Origin: Azonexus sp. | GTDB lineage: Bacteria > Pseudomonadota > Gammaproteobacteria > Burkholderiales > Rhodocyclaceae | DNA: 64,000 bases | NCBI RefSeq assembly: GCF_030824335.1 | Contig: NZ_JAVBXX010000010.1 | Span: 124,001 to 188,000 of the forward strand | Reading direction: 5' to 3' | Part shown: in pieces, positions 52,018 through 63,367 of the stretch | How positions within the stretch are numbered: position 1 is the stretch's first letter | Layout of the letters: every line of letters starts with the position of its first letter | The notes under the pieces: generated by a model | What the model was told of the DNA's origin: nothing | What the model saw: only the letters and a program-made list of their open reading frames with translations | Databases searched by the model: none | Translations under genes and position numbers: made by a program

Positions 52018-52629
52018 TTACCAGCGCTGAATCCGGTCGAACACTTGCGCGGCATGATCTTCGTGATCCGGATCACGGGCAGTCGACTTACCCTCCCCGC
52101 CAGCGGTTGCGCTTGAACTCTGCAACGATGAATATTGCACTTGGTGTGCCGCCTTGAGCATCATGATATCCAGCATGGATCGCTCGCAAAACCCGTGTGC
52201 AAGCTGCTGCTCCGGGCTCAACAATTTGCCGAGAAAAGTATCCATTTCCGGTTTGCCGAGATAACGCAATATCTCCTGGATCAATTGCGGATATTTCACT
52301 TCCAGCATCGCGGGATACATTTCTTCATCCAGATGAAGATAAGCGAGCAAGGTTTCCCGAACAGGCAAGGCCGGTTGCTCCTGAAGCATCGAAGCAGGTG
52401 CCGCAGCGGGATCATCGCAGACATGGTGCGACCGGATGCCACGAATCTCATTGAGCGCCTCTTCGGGAAAACCAAGGGCGTTGCCTTTTGGGGGTTGCAG
52501 CAGCCCGTCCAGATACTTTTCCATCTCTGGCTTACCCCAAAGCGCCACGATTCTTTGCAGAATATGGGGAAAGCGCTGCTCAAGAAAAGCAGGGTAACGC
52601 TCGGGTGCATCAGAAAACAGCTCAAGCAT
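52018..52629 (-). CDS. Protein of unknown function with two internal repeats
   Basis: 203 aa from ATG 52629 (GGAG five bases upstream; ATG 52662 would add 11 residues). Two copies of a module of about 50 residues align: YPAFLEQRFPHILQRIVALW then GKPEMEKYLDGLL, and YPAMLEVKYPQLIQEILRYL then GKPEMDTFLGKLL, each followed by a short loop and a helix ending in EI or DI. The C-terminus is Ser- and Asp-rich. I do not know a family. Confidence 0.65.
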   Translation of the reverse strand: MLELFSDAPERYPAFLEQRFPHILQRIVALWGKPEMEKYLDGLLQPPKGNALGFPEEALNEIRGIRSHHVCDDPAAAPASMLQEQPALPVRETLLAYLHLDEEMYPAMLEVKYPQLIQEILRYLGKPEMDTFLGKLLSPEQQLAHGFCERSMLDIMMLKAAHQVQYSSLQSSSATAGGEGKSTARDPDHEDHAAQVFDRIQRW

Positions 52630-52850
52630 GGAGGCTCCGCTGCGACTGGTCTGATCAGGCATTGGGCACAAGACTCTCAAAGAGTGAATTGACGGCAGGA
52701 ATGTCGCCAACCCGATCCAGAAAACAGCGGTATAGCATAATTGAATGCTATTTCAAAGCCAAGGTAGCAAACAGAAACCCACAATCCGATTGGCGGCCAT
52801 TTCCGCCAGCCAAAATCGGCAGTGGTAGAATCGCCCCCGCCTCAAACACA

Positions 52851-52885
52851 AAGGCGGCTCACCCATTTGATGAGCCGCTTTTTAT
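52851..52885 (+). terminator. Hairpin with T run ahead of queA
   Basis: GGCGGCTCA and TGAGCCGC arms followed by TTTTTATT. It lies 20 bases before the queA ATG and could end read-through from the left or attenuate queA. Confidence 0.65.
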
Positions 52886-52905
52886 TGACTTTCGGATGCC
52901 CCACC

Positions 52906-55093
<2,188 letters not shown>

Positions 55094-55147
55094 AATCGCC
55101 CGTTCTGAATTTTTCGCTGATTTTTTTGTTTCCCGGAGACACGTCCA

Positions 55148-55471
55148 ATGATTAGCCTTGCCCACGCCCAGACCGCTGGCGCCGCCGACCCAACTGGTGG
55201 CTTCATGCAGATCCTGCCGATGATCCTGATGTTCGTCGTGCTGTGGTTCCTGATGATTCGCCCGCAAATGAAGAAGGCCAAGGAACACAAGGCGTTGATC
55301 GCCGCCCTGGCCAAGGGTGACGAAGTGGTCACCGGCGGCGGCATGGTCGGTCGTATCACCAAGGTCGACGAAGCTTACGTCACCGTGGAAATTGCTGCCG
55401 GTACCGAAGTCGTCGTGCAAAAACCTGCCATCGGCATGGTCCTGCCCAAGGGCACGCTGAAGTCGCTGTAA
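55148..55471 (+). CDS. yajC: Sec translocon accessory protein YajC
   Basis: 107 aa. One membrane segment (about 20-38, ILPMILMFVVLWFLMI) followed by RPQMKKAKEHKALIAALAKGDEVVTGGGMVGRI. Part of the SecDF-YajC complex. SD GGAGA lies about eight bases upstream. Confidence 0.95.
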   Translation: MISLAHAQTAGAADPTGGFMQILPMILMFVVLWFLMIRPQMKKAKEHKALIAALAKGDEVVTGGGMVGRITKVDEAYVTVEIAAGTEVVVQKPAIGMVLPKGTLKSL

Positions 55472-55480
55472 TTCAATCCC

Positions 55481-55508
55481 AAAGGGCGGCTGCGGCCGCC
55501 CTTTTCGT
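55481..55508 (+). terminator. Hairpin between yajC and secD
   Basis: AAAGGGCGGC TGCG GCCGCCCTTTT, then CGTTTT. Probably a partial terminator, since secD follows within 15 bases. Confidence 0.75.
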
Positions 55509-55520
55509 TTTAAAGCTGCC

Positions 55521-57407
55521 ATGAATCGTTACCCACTCTGGAAGTACGTCACCGTCGCCATCGCGCTGGTCTTCGGCTTCATCTACACCCTGCCCAATTT
55601 CTTTGGTGAATCGCCAGCCGTTCAGGTTTCCAGTGCCAAGGTCACGCTCAAGGTCGACGCCAGCACCCAGGCCCGCGTCGAAGAAGCCTTGCGAACAGCC
55701 AGCATCGTCCATGACGGCATCCAGCTTGACCCGGTCGGCGTCAAAGTTCGCCTGAAAGATACCGACACCCAGTTGAAAGCCAAGGACGCGATTGAGCGCG
55801 CCTTCAACCCGGACAGCAGCGATCCCAGATACGTCGTTGCCCTGAACCTGCTGAGTGCCTCGCCACAATGGCTGACCTCGCTCCATGCACTGCCCATGTA
55901 CCTCGGTCTCGATCTGCGCGGCGGCGTACACTTCCTGCTGCAGGTGGACATGCCGGGCGCGCTGACCAAGCGTCTTGACTCGACCAGTGCCGATCTGCGC
56001 AGCCTGTTGCGCGACAAGAATCTGCGTCATGGCGGCATCAATCGTGACGGTGATCGCATCGTCATCAAATTCCGCGACGAAGAAACCCGCGTCGCCGCAC
56101 GCAAGGTTCTGGCCGACAGCGCCACGGATCTGACACTGGCGGAAATCGGCCAAGGCGAAGACCTCCGCCTGATCGCCACACTGAAACCGGAAGCCGGCAA
56201 GAAAATCGCCGATTTCGCCATCAAGCAGAACATCAACACCCTGCACAACCGGATCAACGAACTCGGTGTGGCCGAACCGGTGATCCAGCAACAAGGCGCT
56301 GACCGCATCGTCGTCCAGTTGCCGGGCGTGCAGGATACCGCCAAGGCCAAGGACATTCTCGGTCGCACCGCGACGCTGGAAATCCGCATGGTCGACGACA
56401 GCCCGGGCGCCCTTGAGGCTGCCATGGCTGGTAATGCGCCCTTTGGTACCGAGGTTTACACCGAGCGCGGCGGTTCGCCCCTGCTGGTCAAGAAACAGGT
56501 AGTCCTGACCGGCGACCGGCTGACTGATGCCCAACCAGGTTTCGATGGCCAGACCAACGAAGCCGCCGTACATCTGACGCTGGATTCGGCTGGCGCCCGG
56601 ATTTTCAAGGACATTACACGCGACAGCGTCGGCAAGCGCATGGCCATCCTGCTGATCGAAAAAGGCAAGGGCGAAGTCGTTACCGCGCCGGTCATCCGCA
56701 CGGAAATCGGCGGCGGACGGGTGCAGATTTCGGGCCGCATGACGACCAGCGAAGCCAACGACGTCGCCTTGCTGCTGCGCGCCGGCTCGCTGGCTGCACC
56801 AATGGACATCATCGAGGAACGCACCATCGGCCCGTCGCTCGGCGCCGAAAATATCGAGCGCGGCTTCAAATCCACAATGTGGGGCTTTGTCGCCATCGCT
56901 GTGTTCATGATTGCCTACTATCAGGTGGTCGGCCTGATCTCGGTGATCGCACTGGCTTCCAACCTGTTGCTGCTGGTCGCCCTGCTCTCGCTGCTGCAAG
57001 CCACCCTGACACTGCCCGGCATTGCCGCCATCGCGCTGACGCTGGGCATGGCGATTGACGCCAACGTGCTGATCAACGAGCGTATCCGCGAGGAACTGCG
57101 CGCCGGCATGCCGCCACAGGCTGCGCTATCGGAAGGTTACGAGCGCGCCTTCGGCACCATTCTGGACTCCAACATCACCACGCTGATCGCCGGCTTGGCC
57201 CTGCTCATCTTCGGCTCCGGCCCGGTGCGCGGCTTCGCAGTCGTCCATTGCCTGGGCATCCTGACCTCGATCTTCTCGGCCGTCGTCGTTTCGCGCGCCA
57301 TGATCAACCTGGTCTATGGCCGTCAGAAGAAACTGACCAAAATCGCTATCGGCAACGTCTGGAAAGCAGACGGCGCTTCGACTTCTGCGGTCGACGGCAA
57401 GAATTAA
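55521..57407 (+). CDS. secD: Protein translocase subunit SecD
   Basis: 628 aa. First membrane helix (about 8-28), large periplasmic domain with MYLGLDLRGGVHFLLQVDM, then five more helices from about 450 with GLISVIALASNLLLLVALLS and ALTLGMAIDANVLINERIREELRAG. It uses the proton gradient to aid late steps of export. Twelve bases upstream of secF. Confidence 0.97.
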   Translation: MNRYPLWKYVTVAIALVFGFIYTLPNFFGESPAVQVSSAKVTLKVDASTQARVEEALRTASIVHDGIQLDPVGVKVRLKDTDTQLKAKDAIERAFNPDSSDPRYVVALNLLSASPQWLTSLHALPMYLGLDLRGGVHFLLQVDMPGALTKRLDSTSADLRSLLRDKNLRHGGINRDGDRIVIKFRDEETRVAARKVLADSATDLTLAEIGQGEDLRLIATLKPEAGKKIADFAIKQNINTLHNRINELGVAEPVIQQQGADRIVVQLPGVQDTAKAKDILGRTATLEIRMVDDSPGALEAAMAGNAPFGTEVYTERGGSPLLVKKQVVLTGDRLTDAQPGFDGQTNEAAVHLTLDSAGARIFKDITRDSVGKRMAILLIEKGKGEVVTAPVIRTEIGGGRVQISGRMTTSEANDVALLLRAGSLAAPMDIIEERTIGPSLGAENIERGFKSTMWGFVAIAVFMIAYYQVVGLISVIALASNLLLLVALLSLLQATLTLPGIAAIALTLGMAIDANVLINERIREELRAGMPPQAALSEGYERAFGTILDSNITTLIAGLALLIFGSGPVRGFAVVHCLGILTSIFSAVVVSRAMINLVYGRQKKLTKIAIGNVWKADGASTSAVDGKN

Positions 57408-57419
57408 GGAAAAACGATC

Positions 57420-58367
57420 ATGGAATTCTTCCGTATCAAGAAAGACATCCCCTTCATGCGCCATGCGCTGGTGTTCAACGTCATCTCGTTGATCACTTTC
57501 CTGGCGGCTGTTTTCTTCCTGGCGACCAAAGGTCTGCATCTGTCGGTGGAATTCACCGGCGGCACGCTGATTGAGGTCAATTACGCCCAAAGCGCCGATC
57601 TGGAAAAAATCCGCGGTGCCTTGGGCAAGAACGGTTTCCGCGACTACTCAGTGCAGAACTTCGGCTCGTCGCAAGACGTGATGATCCGCCTGCCCTTGCG
57701 CGATGCTCAGGAATCGGCCAAACAGGGGGAACAGGTGATGCAGGCGCTGGCCGCCGAAGCGCCGGGTGCCGAATTGCGCCGCGTCGAATATGTCGGTCCG
57801 CAAGTCGGCAAGGAACTCGCCGAGAACGGTGCGCTCGCGCTACTGGTCGTCATCATCGGCATCATGATTTACCTTGCCTTCCGCTTCGAATGGCGTTTCT
57901 CGGTATCGGCAATCATCGCCAACCTGCACGACGTGATCATCATCCTCGGCTTCTTCGCCGCCTTCCAGTGGGAATTCTCGCTGTCGGTGCTGGCAGCAGT
58001 ACTCGCTGTGCTCGGTTACTCGGTCAACGAATCGGTCGTCGTCTTCGACCGCGTCCGGGAAACCTTCAAGCGGGTGCGCGGGCTAAGCACGCCACAGGTC
58101 CTCGACCACGCCATCACCAGCACCATTTCGCGCACCATCATCACCCACGGTTCGACCCAGGTCATGGTCCTGTCGATGTTGCTGTTCGGTGGCGAGACGC
58201 TGTACTACTTCTCGCTGGCCCTGACCATCGGCATCTGCTTCGGCATCTACTCCTCGGTGCTTGTCGCCAGCCCGCTGGTCATGTGGCTGGGCGTCTCGCG
58301 CGAACAGTTCATCAAGCCGAAGAAGGTTATTGCCGAAGGGGCCACCGACGACGGTGCCTGCGTCTGA
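57420..58367 (+). CDS. secF: Protein translocase subunit SecF
   Basis: 315 aa. FMRHALVFNVISLITFLAAV, GLHLSVEFTGGTLIEVNY, VGPQVGKELAENGALALLVVIIGIMIYLAFRFEWRFS, and VLGYSVNESVVVFDRVRE. Six membrane helices. End of the yajC-secDF operon. Confidence 0.97.
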   Translation: MEFFRIKKDIPFMRHALVFNVISLITFLAAVFFLATKGLHLSVEFTGGTLIEVNYAQSADLEKIRGALGKNGFRDYSVQNFGSSQDVMIRLPLRDAQESAKQGEQVMQALAAEAPGAELRRVEYVGPQVGKELAENGALALLVVIIGIMIYLAFRFEWRFSVSAIIANLHDVIIILGFFAAFQWEFSLSVLAAVLAVLGYSVNESVVVFDRVRETFKRVRGLSTPQVLDHAITSTISRTIITHGSTQVMVLSMLLFGGETLYYFSLALTIGICFGIYSSVLVASPLVMWLGVSREQFIKPKKVIAEGATDDGACV

Positions 58368-58390
58368 GAATCGGCTAATAACTTTTGCCA

Positions 58391-58422
58391 AGGGCGTAGC
58401 GGGCAACGGCTACGCCCTTTTT
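58391..58422 (+). terminator. Terminator of yajC-secDF
   Basis: AGGGCGTAGC and GCTACGCCCT with an 8-base loop and five T. Confidence 0.92.
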
Positions 58423-58482
58423 ACGTTTACGGGTAGCGCTGCGAAAAACCAGGAACAACACACGCCCCCAAGCCGGGAGCAC

Positions 58483-58513
58483 AAAAAATCGCCCCGGAAT
58501 CACTTCCGGGGCG
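58483..58513 (-). terminator. Terminator of the nif operon
   Basis: On the minus strand, CGCCCCGGAA/TTCCGGGGCG with a 4-base loop, followed by GATTTTTTG. It lies 45 bases beyond the nifS stop. Confidence 0.93.
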
Positions 58514-58557
58514 CGAAGTTACTACAGAGAGAGACTGATGAAAAACGCTTGCTACAC

Positions 58558-59766
58558 TCAGGCGTAGGTTGGCGCGAAGGCGGCTTCCGGGTTGGCAGCC
58601 GGGCCCTTGTCGGTCCAGTACGGTGAGAGCTTGCGCAACTGCGCAACAATCGGTGGTACCGCTTCGATCACTCGGTCCACTTCGGCTTCGGTGTTGTAGA
58701 CCGACAGCGAAAAGCGGATGGTGCCGTGGGCGGCGGTGTAGGGAATGCCCATCGCGCGCATCACGTGCGACGGTTCGAGCGAGCCGGAGGTACAGGCGGA
58801 ACCGGAACTGGCAGCGATGCCCATCTTGTTCAACAGCAGCAGGATGGCTTCGCCTTCGATGTATTCGAAAGCGATGTTGCTGGTGTTGGGCAGACGGTTG
58901 CTCACATCCCCGGTCGGGAAGCAGTGCGTGATCTGGCTCAGGATGCCCTGTTCCAGTTTGTCGCGCAGGCGCTTCACTTCGGTATTTTCCAGTTCCATTT
59001 TGTTCATGGCCAGTTCGCAAGCCATGCCGAGGCCGACGATAGACGCCGAATTCTCGGTACCGGCACGACGACCACGCTCCTGATGGCCACCGCGCAGCAG
59101 CGGCCGGAAACGACAGCCACGACGCAGGTAGAGGACGCCGATACCCTTCGGCGCATGCAGCTTGTGGCCGGACAGCGACAGCATGTCGATCTTGGTGTTT
59201 TTCAGGTCGATGGGAATCTTGCCGACGGCCTGCACCGCATCGGTATGGAACATGATGCCCTTGGCCGAAGCCAGCGCTGCCATTTCCTCGACCGGGAAAA
59301 TGGTGCCGGTCTCGTTGTTGGCCCACATCACCGAAACCACCGCCACACGGTCATGCAGCAGCGATTTGTATTCGTCCATGTCGATGCGGCCCTTCTTGTC
59401 CACCTTCAGCTTGTGAACGATGTAGCCTTCCTTTTCCAGCCATTCGCACAGCGTCAGGATGGCCGGATGCTCGACATTGGTGGTGATCACCGTGTTGCGT
59501 TCCGGCTGCGCCTTCAGCGCCGACAGGATGGCGGTCGAGTCGGACTCGGTGCCGCAGGAGGTAAAGATGATTTCCGAGTCATGCTCGGCGCCGAGCAGCG
59601 CCTGTACCTGACTACGGGCCTTCTTCAACGCCTTGCCGACTTCACTACCAAAGGCATGAATCGACGAGGCGTTGCCGAAATGCTCGGTAAAGAAAGGAAG
59701 CATGGCCTCCACGACGGCGGGGTCGCAGCGCGTGGTGGCATTGTTGTCCAGATAGATCGGTTCCAT
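58558..59766 (-). CDS. nifS: Nif-specific cysteine desulfurase
   Basis: 402 aa. YLDNNATTRCDPAVVEAM start, PLP lysine in LSLSGHKLHAPKG, catalytic Cys in SSGSACTSGSLEPSHV. NifS takes sulfur from cysteine for Fe-S clusters of nitrogenase, with NifU as scaffold. Nif type is supported by the cluster and the NNATT-TRCD opening. Last gene of the operon. Confidence 0.95.
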   Translation of the reverse strand: MEPIYLDNNATTRCDPAVVEAMLPFFTEHFGNASSIHAFGSEVGKALKKARSQVQALLGAEHDSEIIFTSCGTESDSTAILSALKAQPERNTVITTNVEHPAILTLCEWLEKEGYIVHKLKVDKKGRIDMDEYKSLLHDRVAVVSVMWANNETGTIFPVEEMAALASAKGIMFHTDAVQAVGKIPIDLKNTKIDMLSLSGHKLHAPKGIGVLYLRRGCRFRPLLRGGHQERGRRAGTENSASIVGLGMACELAMNKMELENTEVKRLRDKLEQGILSQITHCFPTGDVSNRLPNTSNIAFEYIEGEAILLLLNKMGIAASSGSACTSGSLEPSHVMRAMGIPYTAAHGTIRFSLSVYNTEAEVDRVIEAVPPIVAQLRKLSPYWTDKGPAANPEAAFAPTYA

Positions 59767-59810
59767 GGCGCAGTCCTTTAAGGTCTCTGTTGGGATTGGG
59801 GACTTGGTTT

Positions 59811-60707
59811 TTATGCTTCAGCCGGCATGTGGGACGAGGGCAGCACCTGCACCAGCTCGCCAAGTGCTTCGATCATCTTCTGCTGGATGCCCCCCAGGGT
59901 GGCGGCTTCCATCATGCAACCGGAGCAGGCGCCCTTCAGGTGCACATAAATCTTCTTGCCTTGGACGTCGGCCAGTTCCACATCGCCGTGGTCGCGCTGC
60001 AGCATCGGACGAACCGAGGTAAGCACCTCTTCGATGAGCTTGATTTTTTCGACAATCGACAGCTTCTTGCTCGGCGGCTTCGGTGCTTCCGGAGTGGCCG
60101 GGCAAGCAGGCGGCGGCGACACTTCGCCGGGACCGGCACGGTCGGCCATGACCTTGGCCAGGATTTCCTCAATGCCTTCGTGGCAAGCAGCGCAACCGCC
60201 GCCGGCCTTGGTGTAGAAGGTGACTTCTTCAACCGTATTGAGGTTGTTGGCTTTGACCACGTCCTCGATCATCACGGCGTCGATGGCGAAGCACTTGCAG
60301 ATCAGCGCGCCTTCTTCATGGTCGTCCGACCACTCTTCGCCACGGTAATTGGCGATGGCGGCTTGCAGGGCTTCGCGGCCCATCACCGAGCAGTGCATCT
60401 TTTCCGGCGGCAGACCGTCGAGGAAATCGGCGATGTCCTGGTTCGACACCTGGAGCGCTTCGTCCAGCGTCTTGCCCTTGACCATTTCGGTCAAGGCCGA
60501 TGAGGAGGCGATGGCCGAGCCGCAACCGAAGGTCTGGAAATGCGCGTCGAGGATGATCTCGGTTTCCGGCTCGACCTTCAACATCAAGCGCAGCGCATCG
60601 CCGCACTGGATGGAACCGACATCACCAATACCGTTGGCTTCTTCGAGCGGGCCGGAGTTGCGCGGGTTGAAGAAATGTTCGCGAACCTTGTCAGAATATT
60701 CCCACAT
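59811..60707 (-). CDS. nifU: Fe-S cluster scaffold NifU
   Basis: 298 aa, three domains: IscU-like N-terminus (1-125; [39 protein letters not shown]), central [2Fe-2S] domain (CKCF...[10 protein letters not shown], about 137-175) and C-terminal Nfu domain ([17 protein letters not shown]). A Pro/Ala-rich linker lies near 195-212. Full length for diazotrophic NifU. Confidence 0.97.
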   Translation of the reverse strand: MWEYSDKVREHFFNPRNSGPLEEANGIGDVGSIQCGDALRLMLKVEPETEIILDAHFQTFGCGSAIASSSALTEMVKGKTLDEALQVSNQDIADFLDGLPPEKMHCSVMGREALQAAIANYRGEEWSDDHEEGALICKCFAIDAVMIEDVVKANNLNTVEEVTFYTKAGGGCAACHEGIEEILAKVMADRAGPGEVSPPPACPATPEAPKPPSKKLSIVEKIKLIEEVLTSVRPMLQRDHGDVELADVQGKKIYVHLKGACSGCMMEAATLGGIQQKMIEALGELVQVLPSSHMPAEA

Positions 60708-60718
60708 GATTTATGCCC

Positions 60719-61042
60719 TTAGACCGAGAACGAAGAGCCGCAGGAACACTGGGCGCTGGCGTTGGGGTTATCGAATTTGAAACCGGTATGGGTCAGCGTA
60801 TCGACGAAATCGACGGTGACGTTATCGATCATCGGCATGGTCATCGGGTCAACCAGCAGCTTGACGCCTTCGATTTCCAGTTCCCAGTCATCCTCGGCCT
60901 TCTCGGCTTCGAGCTTCATGCCGTACTGCAGGCCGGAACAGCCGCCGCCGGAAATGACCAGGCGCAAGCCGGCAACCGGCGTTTCGGAACCACGGATAAA
61001 GCGTTGAACGGCTTTGACGGCGGCGGGGGTCAGATTGATCAT
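60719..61042 (-). CDS. Nif-associated IscA/HesB protein
   Basis: 107 aa. LRLVISGGGCSGLQYGMKLE and the C-terminal CSCGSSF supply the three conserved Cys of A-type Fe-S carriers. It sits directly upstream of nifU (11 bases), as IscA-nif does in Azotobacter. Confidence 0.93.
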   Translation of the reverse strand: MINLTPAAVKAVQRFIRGSETPVAGLRLVISGGGCSGLQYGMKLEAEKAEDDWELEIEGVKLLVDPMTMPMIDNVTVDFVDTLTHTGFKFDNPNASAQCSCGSSFSV

Positions 61043-61163
61043 GGCGATTCTCCCAGAGTAGATGGGCTATTCTTTGCAAGCCCTGTGCCATGCCAAAACA
61101 AACCGCTAAGCGTATGAATCTAATGAATTGTTGCAGCGCAACGTCTTGTCGCTTTTGCGACAA

Positions 61164-61580
61164 TCACCCCAAAACGTGTTCGTAGGCCCGACGCAACAGG
61201 TTGCGCTCGACCTCGGTCAATGCCCGCGCTTCGGTCAGCGCGATGAAACGGCTCCCCGTCCGTTCAGCTGCAGAAAATGGGGGATCGATGCCGGCAAAAG
61301 CCGCAAGCAGCACTGGCACATCCCCTTCTGGGGTATCGACCCAGGCCTGGAAATCTGCCTCGGGCACGATGGCCCCCTCCGGCAGGCCCAGCTGGATTTC
61401 GGCTTCGCGTACCACGGCCGTCGGATGGAACTGGATGGTCGGTGAATAATCTTCGTCACGCAACGCGGCGAGCACTGGCAGCGGCTTGAAGGCAATGACA
61501 CCGGAACTCAGGCACAGAAAGCGTACCCGACCGCTGGTCGCCTGCTTGTGCAGCAAGATCAATCTGGGCTGAAGCATCAT
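61164..61580 (-). CDS. Hypothetical protein of the nif operon
   Basis: 138 aa, soluble. RLILLHKQATSGRVRFLCLSSGVIAFKPLPVLAALRDEDYSPTIQFHPTAVVREAEIQLGLPEG and a C-terminal helical segment. I do not recognise a family. Position between fdxB and iscA and the same strand tie it to nitrogen fixation; 120 bases without a gene follow it. Confidence 0.65.
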   Translation of the reverse strand: MMLQPRLILLHKQATSGRVRFLCLSSGVIAFKPLPVLAALRDEDYSPTIQFHPTAVVREAEIQLGLPEGAIVPEADFQAWVDTPEGDVPVLLAAFAGIDPPFSAAERTGSRFIALTEARALTEVERNLLRRAYEHVLG

Positions 61581-61583
61581 TGG

Positions 61584-61940
61584 CTACCTGGCGTACTCGG
61601 CGATCACTGCGTCGCCGCGCAGTTGCTCCGGCGGTCCCCAGACCTGCACGGCCTCGACGTAGTACTCGGCCTTGGCCGGATGGGGCAACAACACCTGATA
61701 TTCGGCAAAGATACGTCCATCGGGAAAGAAAGTGACGGTACCGTAGCGCTGACCACCACGCCAGGTACCCACCAGGCTGATCTCCTGCGAGAACGGATCA
61801 AGCGTCTCGACGAAACTCAGCCCGGCCCAGCAGGGTTCATCACCAATCGACAGGCCGAGCTTTTCCACCTGACGGCGCAAGGCGGCGCATACCGCCTCAC
61901 CCTGCCCCGCCAGATCGGGAATTTCGCTCAGCGAACGCAT
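61584..61940 (-). CDS. Hypothetical protein of the nif operon
   Basis: 118 aa. An N-terminal helix is followed by a beta-rich part (GLSFVETLDPFSQEISLVGTWRGGQRYGTVTFFPDGRIFAEYQVLLPHP) rich in aromatic residues. No motif known. Three bases separate both its neighbours, so it is certainly co-transcribed with fdxB. Confidence 0.65.
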   Translation of the reverse strand: MRSLSEIPDLAGQGEAVCAALRRQVEKLGLSIGDEPCWAGLSFVETLDPFSQEISLVGTWRGGQRYGTVTFFPDGRIFAEYQVLLPHPAKAEYYVEAVQVWGPPEQLRGDAVIAEYAR

Positions 61941-61943
61941 CGT

Positions 61944-62213
61944 TCAGGCCGGCGCGTAGGTGTAGCAGTTCTTCGGACAAACCCGACCACAGGAACCGCA
62001 ACCGATGCAATCCGAAGGATTGGACAGCGCCATCACCATCATGTTGTCGTCGTCATCGTCATTGTCGTCATCGAGTTCGCGCTCGACCAGATCGAGCACG
62101 TTACGCGGGCAGACCTTGTAGCAGCGGCCGCAGCCAATGCACTTGGACTGATCGAGTTCGGTAGCGAATTGCGGCGTCCATTCAGCGCCGCCACGGGTGA
62201 GGCCGGTAATCAT
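61944..62213 (-). CDS. fdxB: Nif-specific ferredoxin III
   Basis: 89 aa with two 4Fe-4S sites: CIGCGRCYKVCPRN and CIGCGSCGRVCPKN. The loop between them contains an Asp/Asn run (about 47-57). N-terminal WTPQFATELDQSKC is typical of FdxB. It supplies electrons in nitrogenase cofactor synthesis. Overlaps the DUF683 gene by four bases. Confidence 0.94.
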   Translation of the reverse strand: MITGLTRGGAEWTPQFATELDQSKCIGCGRCYKVCPRNVLDLVERELDDDNDDDDDNMMVMALSNPSDCIGCGSCGRVCPKNCYTYAPA

Positions 62214-62428
62214 GCAGGTTGTCCTTTCTGTGCTGCCGCCAGGCGGGCGCTGGCTTCGGCCCAGGCCTGGCAGGCGTCGTAGGTGGATTGGGAAAGCGCG
62301 GGAATCTCGTGGTAGCCCGCCGGCAGGCGATCTTCCACGAGGTCATGCATTTGCGACGCCCATTCCGAGGCGATACGCTTGAGTTTCTTGACCTCTTTGT
62401 CGAGGGCGGCCAGTTCTTCATCAGTCAT
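62210..62428 (-). CDS. Nif-associated DUF683 protein (CCE_0567 type)
   Basis: 72 aa: EELAALDKEVKKLKRIASEWASQMHDLVEDRLPAGYHEIPALSQSTYDACQAWAEA. A small helical metal-binding protein found next to nifX in diazotrophs; function unproven. Confidence 0.9.
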   Translation of the reverse strand: MTDEELAALDKEVKKLKRIASEWASQMHDLVEDRLPAGYHEIPALSQSTYDACQAWAEASARLAAAQKGQPA

Positions 62429-62442
62429 GCTGCCCTCCGTCC

Positions 62443-62892
62443 TTACAGCCCGGCGACGGTCGGATACTGACCGATGCGTTCGAGGGCAATGCCGAGCAGC
62501 TTGTCGGCGTCATCCTTCATCTTGGACAGGCTGGGAAAGCCGAAGCGATGCACGTCACGCAGGGTCTTCTCGACAGCAACCAGCTTGCCAACGGTGATGA
62601 TGGCGCGGCCGAAACCTTCGTGCGTCAGGTGCACCAGTGGCACGGCGAGCAGCTTGCATTCCTTCTCGATCAACACGGCAATCGCGTTGTAAAACGCCTT
62701 GACGCGCGAGATGGTCTCGTCGTCCGGATCGCCGATCAACGGAATGTTGGCCTTCCGCTCCTTGGTCAGGATGTAGGGGTCGAGAATTTTTTCGACAGTC
62801 CAGCCGGCGTAGGTGCCATAGGTATCCAGCGCGCGCATCTGGCGGGCCATTTCCTTGACGAAGTCGGTTTCGAAGATGGGATCAGTGCTCAT
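62443..62892 (-). CDS. NifX-associated protein, DUF269
   Basis: 149 aa: FVKEMARQMRALDTYGTYAGWTVEKILDPYILTKERKANIPLIGDPD, then IEKECKLLAVPLVHLTHEGFGRAIITVGKLVAVEKTLRDVHRFGF. The DUF269 family always travels with nifX; a cofactor-handling role is assumed. Confidence 0.93.
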   Translation of the reverse strand: MSTDPIFETDFVKEMARQMRALDTYGTYAGWTVEKILDPYILTKERKANIPLIGDPDDETISRVKAFYNAIAVLIEKECKLLAVPLVHLTHEGFGRAIITVGKLVAVEKTLRDVHRFGFPSLSKMKDDADKLLGIALERIGQYPTVAGL

Positions 62893-63367
62893 GGTGGAAC
62901 TCCTGTTGGGAAACTTGGGTTTGACTGGATAAAGGAATCAGTTGCGGCACCGGCATCAAGCCGGGCATCAAACCGATAACGAGACGGGCAATGGCGAGGG
63001 CGCCAATAAAACCGAGTACGGCCCCGAGGGCAGTAGCCTGATCACTGCCATTGAAAGCAGCACCCAACCAGGCGCCAATCAGCATGGCGATGGCGGGAAA
63101 GAGATAACCGAGCAAGGCGGATAAAGTGAGGCGGCTTTCCGGCAGCGCAATGCTGACCTGATCACCCGCCTTGATATCGGCGCTGACCGGCAGCGTCAGC
63201 AAAGTGGCCGGCCGACCGGCTGCCATCTTGCCGATGCCGCAACTGCTGCCCTGACCGCAGGACGAACAGCCACTGGTTTCCATTGCGACGATGGCCATGC
63301 CATCGCTTACCTGCTGCACGATGCCGCGATGTTCCACCATCGAGGTCTTGCTGATCGACGCGTTCAT
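62882..63367 (-). CDS. RseC/MucC-type membrane protein in nif operon
   Basis: 161 aa from ATG 63367 (a GTG three codons upstream is possible). MVEHRGIVQQVSDGMAIVAM, then CSSCGQGSSCG, a Cys motif that could hold a cluster, then two membrane helices (about 82-104 and 110-132). RseC proteins go with Rnf/Rsx electron-transfer complexes, which in some diazotrophs drive nitrogenase ferredoxin reduction. Overlaps nifX and the DUF269 gene. Confidence 0.85.
   Translation of the reverse strand: MNASISKTSMVEHRGIVQQVSDGMAIVAMETSGCSSCGQGSSCGIGKMAAGRPATLLTLPVSADIKAGDQVSIALPESRLTLSALLGYLFPAIAMLIGAWLGAAFNGSDQATALGAVLGFIGALAIARLVIGLMPGLMPVPQLIPLSSQTQVSQQEFHHEH

Noticed and set aside
52801..52905. PreQ1 riboswitch ahead of queA
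   Set aside because: Only a terminator-like hairpin is present; I see no preQ1 aptamer pattern in the leader.
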